The notes under the pieces: model-generated
Told to the model about the DNA's origin: nothing
The model's database searches: none
Seen by the model: the letters and a program-made list of their open reading frames with translations, nothing else
NCBI GenBank assembly: GCA_945932315.1
Contig: CAMEPU010000004.1
Coordinates: 1-34,081 of the forward strand
From: an uncultured Clostridia bacterium
GTDB taxonomy: Bacteria > Bacillota > Clostridia > Oscillospirales > Butyricicoccaceae
Length of the DNA: 34,081 nucleotides
Direction of reading: 5' to 3'
In this document: piece by piece, positions 29,130 through 34,081 of the stretch
Layout: the number at the start of each line of letters is the position of its first letter
Position numbering within the stretch: the first letter of the stretch is position 1
Position numbers and translations under genes: made by a program

Positions 29130-29971
29130 TTGCAGACGACCCCTTCAAAGACATTGGCCGCCGGGCCGGTCATGTAGACCGCATCCTCGGCGTATTCGAT
29201 GGTCAGATCGCCGCCGCGCAGGTGGAGCAGGATGGGCTTCGACCGGTCGCACAGGCCGCAGAGGACGGACGCGACCGCGGACGCACACGCGCCCGTGCCG
29301 CACGCCCAGGTCTCGCCGCTGCCGCGCTCCCAGACGCGCATCTTGAGCTCGTTCTCGCCGACGACGTTGAGAAACTCGGTGTTGACGCGCTCGGGGAAGG
29401 CCGGATGATGTTCAAACTTGGGCCCCAGCTTCTCGAGATCGAGGGAATCGACGTCCTCCTTGAGGAAGGTGACGCAGTGCGGGTTGCCCATCGAGACGGC
29501 GGTGACCCGGTAGAGCTTTTCATCGATGATGAGGGGGACGCGGACGGCCGGATTCTCGTCGAAGCGCGCCGGGATCTGTGCGGGCTCGAGAATGGGCGCG
29601 CCCATGTTGACCCGCACGCCGGTGACCGCGCCGTTTTCGACGGTCAGGCGCAGGGTCTTGACGCCACTCAGCGTGTCGACCGTGATCTCGGTGCGGCCGC
29701 CGACCAGACCGTGCTCATAGAGGTACTTGCCGACGCAGCGGATGCCGTTGCCGCACATTTTGCCCTCGGAGCCGTCGGCGTTGAACATGCGCATGCGCGC
29801 GTCCGCCTTGTCAGAGGGGCAGATGAGGATGATGCCGTCGCTGCCGACGCCGAAGTGAATGTCGCTCAGCTCGACCGCCAGGGCGGCCGGGTCGTCGATC
29901 TGCTGTTCAAAGCAGTTAAAATACAGGTAGCAGTTGCCGCAGCCGTGCATTTTTGTAAATTTCAGATTCAT
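29126..29971 (-). CDS. dapF: Diaminopimelate epimerase
   Basis: FTKMHGCGNCYLYF; MCGNGIRCVGKYLYE; ERGSGETWACGTGACASAVA. Confidence 0.94.
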   Translation of the reverse strand: MNLKFTKMHGCGNCYLYFNCFEQQIDDPAALAVELSDIHFGVGSDGIILICPSDKADARMRMFNADGSEGKMCGNGIRCVGKYLYEHGLVGGRTEITVDTLSGVKTLRLTVENGAVTGVRVNMGAPILEPAQIPARFDENPAVRVPLIIDEKLYRVTAVSMGNPHCVTFLKEDVDSLDLEKLGPKFEHHPAFPERVNTEFLNVVGENELKMRVWERGSGETWACGTGACASAVASVLCGLCDRSKPILLHLRGGDLTIEYAEDAVYMTGPAANVFEGVVCK

Positions 29972-30036
29972 CGTGCATGCTCCTTTTCAGGAAATTAAGA
30001 AGACAGGGCGCGGGGCGGGCCCGTGTCCTGTCTTTC

Positions 30037-30065
30037 ATCATAGCATATTTTGGCGCGCCCTGCAA
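30037..30065 (-). promoter_or_regulatory. Sigma-A-like promoter of dapF
   Basis: Minus strand TTGCAG (30060-30065) - 17 bp - TATGAT (30037-30042). Confidence 0.7.
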
Positions 30066-30110
30066 AACCCTGCGCAAACTTTCAGAGGATTTCGAGGAAA
30101 ATCATACGAT

Positions 30111-30677
30111 TTAATAGCTTTGCAGGATGTCGTTCGCGATCTCGCGCCGGGTCGTGCGGCGGTTCATCGCCTGTTTTTCGATGTACGCGTGCGCGTCAGG
30201 CTCGGTCATGCCCCGGCACTCGATCAGAATGCACTTGGCGCGCCCGACCACCTTCTCGTCCTCGAGCTTCATGCGCAGGCGGGCGTTTTCGGCGGTGATC
30301 GCGTGCATCCGGTTCTGGGAGGCGTTCATCCAGCGCAGCGCCTGCAGCAGCAGCTCGGTGCTGAGCGGCTTGGACAGGACGAAGATGCCCGCCGGGTCGG
30401 CTTTGACCATCGCCTGATCGAGAATTTCGCTTTTCACCAGCAGGATGACGCCCAAGCCCGCGCGGTCGGCGAGGTCGAGCGCAAAGTCCATGCCGAATTC
30501 ATCCCCGAGCGGCGTGTTGACGAGTACGAGGTCGTAATCCTGCGTGACCTGGGCGCGGCGGGCGGCCATCGCGCCGATGACACAGGTGACCTCGAGCGGC
30601 AGGGCGGCGGAACGGATGAACCGCTCGAGCGCGTTGTTTGCCTTTTCAGTTGCCGAAACGAGCAGCAGACGGTTCAA
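30111..30677 (-). CDS. ANTAR-domain regulator with degenerate receiver domain (NitR-like), TTG start
   Basis: C-terminal ENARLRMKLEDEKVVGRAKCILIECRGMTEPDAHAYIEKQAMNRRTTRREIANDIL matches ANTAR; SD GGGGGAGG before TTG 30677; directly downstream of glnA. Confidence 0.88.
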   Translation of the reverse strand: MNRLLLVSATEKANNALERFIRSAALPLEVTCVIGAMAARRAQVTQDYDLVLVNTPLGDEFGMDFALDLADRAGLGVILLVKSEILDQAMVKADPAGIFVLSKPLSTELLLQALRWMNASQNRMHAITAENARLRMKLEDEKVVGRAKCILIECRGMTEPDAHAYIEKQAMNRRTTRREIANDILQSY

Positions 30678-30724
30678 TTCTTTCCTCCCCCTTTCGGAAA
30701 AAATAGATGCTGTTCAAGCGGCGG

Positions 30725-32041
30725 TCAGAAACGGATGAAGTACATCTCGCGTTCGGTAGCGTGCAGATCGTCCGCGGCGCGGCAGCGCTCCCACTCGGCG
30801 CGCTTGGCGTCCAGATAGCTGCGCAGCGTGCGCTCGGGCAGAATGCGCCGCAGGAACTCGCTGTCCTCAGCCACTTGGAGCGCTTCGCCCAGATCGGCGG
30901 GCAGCTGGGAATAGCGGAGAGCGGCGTCCTCTTCCTCGACAAAGAGGTTCCGGTTGCACGGCGGATCGAGCTGCCGCTTCTCCAGCAGGCCTTCGATGCC
31001 GGCCTCCATCAGCAGGGCAAAGGCCAGATAGGGGTTGATCGCGCCGTCGGGCGAGCGGAGCTCCATGCGGCGCATCGCGCCCGAAGCCGCCGGAATGCGG
31101 ATGAGCGGGGAACGGTTCTGGTGGGACCAGGTGATGAAACGGGGCGCTTCGAATTCGCCGAAGCGGTCGTAGGAATTGGTCAGCGGGTTGAGGAAGATCG
31201 AAATCTCCCGCGCGCGGCTCAGGATGCCCGCGATGAACGCGTCGATCTCGGAGCCGGGCTGGCCAAAGCGGCCGAACACATTCTCGCCGTCCCGGAACAG
31301 GGACAGGTTGATGTGCAGGCCGCTGCCCGGCCGCCCATCGAGCGGCTTGGGCAGGAAGGACGCGAACAGGCCGTTCGAGGCCGCGGCCGTCTTGACGACC
31401 CATTTGTAGGTGGTCAGGTTGTCGGCCGCGCGCAGCGGATTGGAATACTTGAAGTCGATCTCGTGCTGGCCGGGGCCCTGCTCGTGGTGGGAGGCCTCGG
31501 GCTGAATGCCCATCTCCTCGAGCGTCAGGCAGATCTGGCGGCGGACATTCTCGCCCCGGTCGAGCGGCGCGATATCGAAGTATCCGGCCCGGTCATGGGG
31601 CGACAGCGTGGGATTGCCGGATTCGTCGAGCTCGAACAGATAGAATTCGCTCTCGGGGCCGACCGTGCATTCCAGATTGAGCTGGCGCAGACGGCGGACG
31701 GCCTGCCGCAGGATGTAGCGGCCGTCGCCCTCAAAGGGCTTGCCGTCGGGATACCGGATGTCGCAGTAGAAGCGGACGACCCGGCCGTGGGACGGCCGCC
31801 AGGGCAGGATGGACAGCGTGGTCGGATCGGGATAGAGCAGCAGGTCGGAGGACTCGATGTTCATAAACCCCGAAAATGCGGACGCGTCGAAGCTGATGCC
31901 CTCGCTGAACGCGCGGTCGAGCTCGCTGGGCATGATCGAAATATTTTTCTGGATGCCGAAGATATCGCAGAAGGCCAGACGAATAAACTTTACGTCGTTC
32001 TCCTCGATATATTCGAGCACGTCGGAAATTGAAGCAGTCAT
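30725..32041 (-). CDS. glnA: Glutamine synthetase type I
   Basis: VGPESEFYLFELD; HHEQGPGQHEIDFKY; GSGLHINLSLF; NRSPLIRIPAASG; 438 aa. Confidence 0.93.
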   Translation of the reverse strand: MTASISDVLEYIEENDVKFIRLAFCDIFGIQKNISIMPSELDRAFSEGISFDASAFSGFMNIESSDLLLYPDPTTLSILPWRPSHGRVVRFYCDIRYPDGKPFEGDGRYILRQAVRRLRQLNLECTVGPESEFYLFELDESGNPTLSPHDRAGYFDIAPLDRGENVRRQICLTLEEMGIQPEASHHEQGPGQHEIDFKYSNPLRAADNLTTYKWVVKTAAASNGLFASFLPKPLDGRPGSGLHINLSLFRDGENVFGRFGQPGSEIDAFIAGILSRAREISIFLNPLTNSYDRFGEFEAPRFITWSHQNRSPLIRIPAASGAMRRMELRSPDGAINPYLAFALLMEAGIEGLLEKRQLDPPCNRNLFVEEEDAALRYSQLPADLGEALQVAEDSEFLRRILPERTLRSYLDAKRAEWERCRAADDLHATEREMYFIRF

Positions 32042-32103
32042 AGGAAAAAATCCTCCACCCGAATATTCTTGTTCTGGGTTTCCGGCTGCGCCGGTACAAA
32101 ATT

Positions 32104-32133
32104 ATCATACGCGGGGAACGGGGCCGCCGTCAA
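32104..32133 (-). promoter_or_regulatory. Possible proximal glnA promoter
   Basis: Minus strand TTGACG (32128-32133) - 18 bp - TATGAT (32104-32109). Confidence 0.5.
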
Positions 32134-32139
32134 GCCCGC

Positions 32140-32226
32140 AAAAAACGAAAAAACGCCCATCAATACCCGCATTCGCGCCGCGCCCTTTGCGCGCCGCCGC
32201 CGGTCTTGATGAACGCCCTTGTTCAT
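32140..32226 (-). promoter_or_regulatory. Candidate ANTAR-controlled antitermination leader: 5' hexaloop hairpin competing with intrinsic terminator
   Basis: ATGAAC[AAGGGC]GTTCAT (32226-32209) is exclusive with CGTTCATCAA (32215-32206)/TTGATGGGCG (32163-32154) followed by T6CGT6 (32153-32140). Confidence 0.6.
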
Positions 32227-32232
32227 AACCAT

Positions 32233-32261
32233 ATTGTAGGCGAAAGAAAATAAAAGGTCAA
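32233..32261 (-). promoter_or_regulatory. Distal sigma-A-like promoter for the glnA leader
   Basis: Minus strand TTGACC (32256-32261) - 17 bp - TACAAT (32233-32238). Confidence 0.7.
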
Positions 32262-32383
32262 GAGCATCAAACCTTAAAAAATTACATTTCTACAAGTTGC
32301 ACAGAATCGCAGGAAGGAAAGCGGAGACTTTCGTGGATTGCTTCAAAAGCGCCTGAAACTTATCAAAATAATCTTTTTCCGGC

Positions 32384-32412
32384 TGGACAACGCTTTTTTG
32401 GAAGATTATAAT
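32384..32412 (+). promoter_or_regulatory. Sigma-A-like promoter of the type III glutamine synthetase gene
   Basis: TGGACA (32384-32389) - 17 bp - TATAAT (32407-32412). Confidence 0.7.
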
Positions 32413-32482
32413 TGAAAAGAATAAAGTTTGAGCCCCGGCCGCGTCGGCGGCGTGGGAATGCTTGCAGGAGGGAAGAACGGAT

Positions 32483-34081
32483 ATGAGTAAGGTACCTGAG
32501 ATGTTCGGCAGCGCGGTATTCAACGAGACCGTCATGCGCGAGCTTCTGCCCAAGGATGTTTATAAAGCGCTGAAAAAGACCATGCGCGAGGGATCGCTGC
32601 TGGACGCTTCGCTGGCGGGCGTCGTGGCGAACGCGATGAAGGACTGGGCGATCAGCAAGGGCGCGACCCACTATACCCATTGGTTCCAGCCCATGACCGG
32701 CACGGCCGCGGAAAAGCACGATTCGTTTATCACGCCGCTTGACGACGGCACGGTCATCATGGAGTTTTCGGGCAAGGAGCTGATCCGGGGCGAGTCGGAC
32801 GCGTCCTCCTTCCCGTCGGGCGGCCTGCGCGCCACCTTCGAGGCCCGCGGCTACACCGCCTGGGACCCGACCTCGTACGCCTTTGTCCGCGAGGGCACGC
32901 TGTATGTCCCGACCGTTTTCTGCTCGTTCACCGGCGAGGTGCTCGACAAGAAGACCCCGCTGCTCCGCTCGATGGACGCGATCTCGACCCAGGCCTGCCG
33001 GGTGCTCCGTCTGTTCGGCAAGGAGTGCCGGCGCGTCACGACCTCGGTCGGCCCCGAGCAGGAGTATTTCCTCATCGACAAGCAGGACTATGCCAAGCGC
33101 CCCGACCTGATCCTGACCGGCCGCACCCTGTTCGGCGCGCCCGCGCCCAAGGGGCAGGAGATGGACGATCACTATTACGGCTCGATCCGTCCCCGCATCG
33201 CGGCCTATATGCGCGATCTGGACGACGAGCTCTGGAAGCTGGGCATCCTGAGCAAGACCAAGCACAATGAGGTTGCGCCGTGCCAGCACGAGATGGCGCC
33301 CATCTACACCAACACCAACGTCGCCACCGACCACAACCAGCTCACCATGGACGTCATGAAAAAGACGGCTGAGAAGCACGGACTGGTCTGCCTGCTGCAC
33401 GAGAAGCCGTTCGCGGGCATCAACGGTTCGGGCAAGCACAACAACTGGTCGATGTCGACCGACACGGGTGAGAACCTGCTCGAGCCGGGCAAGACCCCGG
33501 GCTCGAACGCCCAGTTCCTGCTCTTCCTGACCGCGATTGTCCGGGCGGTCGACGAGTATCAGGACATCCTGCGCATCTCGGCGGCCAGCGCAGGCAACGA
33601 CCACCGTCTGGGCGCCAACGAGGCGCCCCCGGCCATTATCTCGATCTTCCTCGGCGAGGAGCTTGAGGCCATCTTTGATTCGATCGTCGCGGGAACCGAC
33701 TACACCGACGTCAAAAAGACCCTGATGAGCATCGGCGTCGACGCCCTGCCCCGCATCCCCAAGGACACGACCGACCGCAACCGCACCTCGCCCTTCGCCT
33801 TCACCGGCAACAAGTTCGAGTTCCGCATGCTGGGCTCGTCCTTCAACATCGCCTGCACCAACACCATCATCAACACCGCGGTGGCCGATGTGCTGCGCAT
33901 CTACGCCGATGAGCTCGAGCAGAGCGACCACTTTGAGAAGGCGCTCAACGAGCTGCTCCGCCGCGAGATCAAGGCGCACCGCCGCATCATCTTCAACGGC
34001 AACGGCTACGGCGAGGAATGGATCGAGGAGGCTGCAAAGCGCGGCCTGCTCAACCTGCGCTCGACCCCCGAGGCGCTCGTC
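32483..34081 (+). CDS. glnN: Glutamine synthetase type III, 3' end truncated by window edge
   Basis: Open frame of 533 codons from ATG 32483 to the edge, absent from the ORF track; [74 protein letters not shown] typical of GSIII. Confidence 0.95.
   Translation, partial: MSKVPEMFGSAVFNETVMRELLPKDVYKALKKTMREGSLLDASLAGVVANAMKDWAISKGATHYTHWFQPMTGTAAEKHDSFITPLDDGTVIMEFSGKELIRGESDASSFPSGGLRATFEARGYTAWDPTSYAFVREGTLYVPTVFCSFTGEVLDKKTPLLRSMDAISTQACRVLRLFGKECRRVTTSVGPEQEYFLIDKQDYAKRPDLILTGRTLFGAPAPKGQEMDDHYYGSIRPRIAAYMRDLDDELWKLGILSKTKHNEVAPCQHEMAPIYTNTNVATDHNQLTMDVMKKTAEKHGLVCLLHEKPFAGINGSGKHNNWSMSTDTGENLLEPGKTPGSNAQFLLFLTAIVRAVDEYQDILRISAASAGNDHRLGANEAPPAIISIFLGEELEAIFDSIVAGTDYTDVKKTLMSIGVDALPRIPKDTTDRNRTSPFAFTGNKFEFRMLGSSFNIACTNTIINTAVADVLRIYADELEQSDHFEKALNELLRREIKAHRRIIFNGNGYGEEWIEEAAKRGLLNLRSTPEALV

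Noticed and set aside
32306-32400. Possible second ANTAR hairpin set upstream of glnN (GAAAG-[CGGAGA]-CTTTC, then GCTT-CAA-AAGC, with AAAAGCG...CGCTTTTTT)
   Set aside because: Hexaloop lacks A1 and G4, no promoter found upstream, the terminator-like stem is weak, and the likely promoter (32384-32412) lies downstream of the first hairpins.
32363-33979. 538-aa minus-strand ORF
   Set aside because: Lies opposite the type III glutamine synthetase, which the ORF track omitted because its frame has no stop inside the window.
1-34081. Search for phage, transposase, CRISPR, toxin-antitoxin or secondary-metabolite signals
   Set aside because: No integrase/transposase-like ORFs, spaced repeats or att-like structures were seen; the content is mainly core genes.

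Overview
This 34 kb, high-GC window reads as chromosomal core sequence from a Gram-positive anaerobe, probably class Clostridia (inferred from gene content and order, not proven). Plus-strand genes run from 1 to about 22.6 kb: EF-G-like GTPase, DUF4830-like protein, RsuA-type pseudouridine synthase, PucR/CdaR-like regulator, ftsE-ftsX-M23 hydrolase-S41 protease, greA-lysS, TrmH/SpoU methylase, dprA-topA-trmFO-plsX, acpP-rnc, trmO, ROK kinase, HAD hydrolase and an SseB-like protein. Minus-strand genes run from about 22.6 to 32.0 kb: a ferritin-like/VIT1-CCC1 fusion, an XRE regulator plus small membrane protein, T-box-pheS-pheT, HAD, dapF, and glnA (GSI) followed by an ANTAR regulator. A divergent type III glutamine synthetase is cut by the right edge and is missing from the ORF track. 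I saw no mobile elements, CRISPR arrays, tRNAs or rRNAs. The most interesting signal is the glnA leader on the minus strand. A sigma-A-like promoter (TTGACC-N17-TACAAT) is predicted to start transcription exactly at a hairpin ATGAAC-[AAGGGC]-GTTCAT. Its hexaloop has A1 and G4, as in ANTAR RNA targets. The 3' arm of that hairpin can instead form a 10-bp stem (CGTTCATCAA/TTGATGGGCG) followed by TTTTTTCGTTTTTT, i.e. an intrinsic terminator. An ANTAR protein with a degenerate receiver is encoded just downstream of glnA, so an autoregulated antitermination circuit is plausible. Other leads are a -10 box buried in a palindrome upstream of an uncharacterised membrane protein/XRE pair, an EF-G paralog with altered GTPase motifs, and a putative attenuator leader with a 25-codon ORF ahead of it. 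Everything was read by eye; no searches or folding were run.
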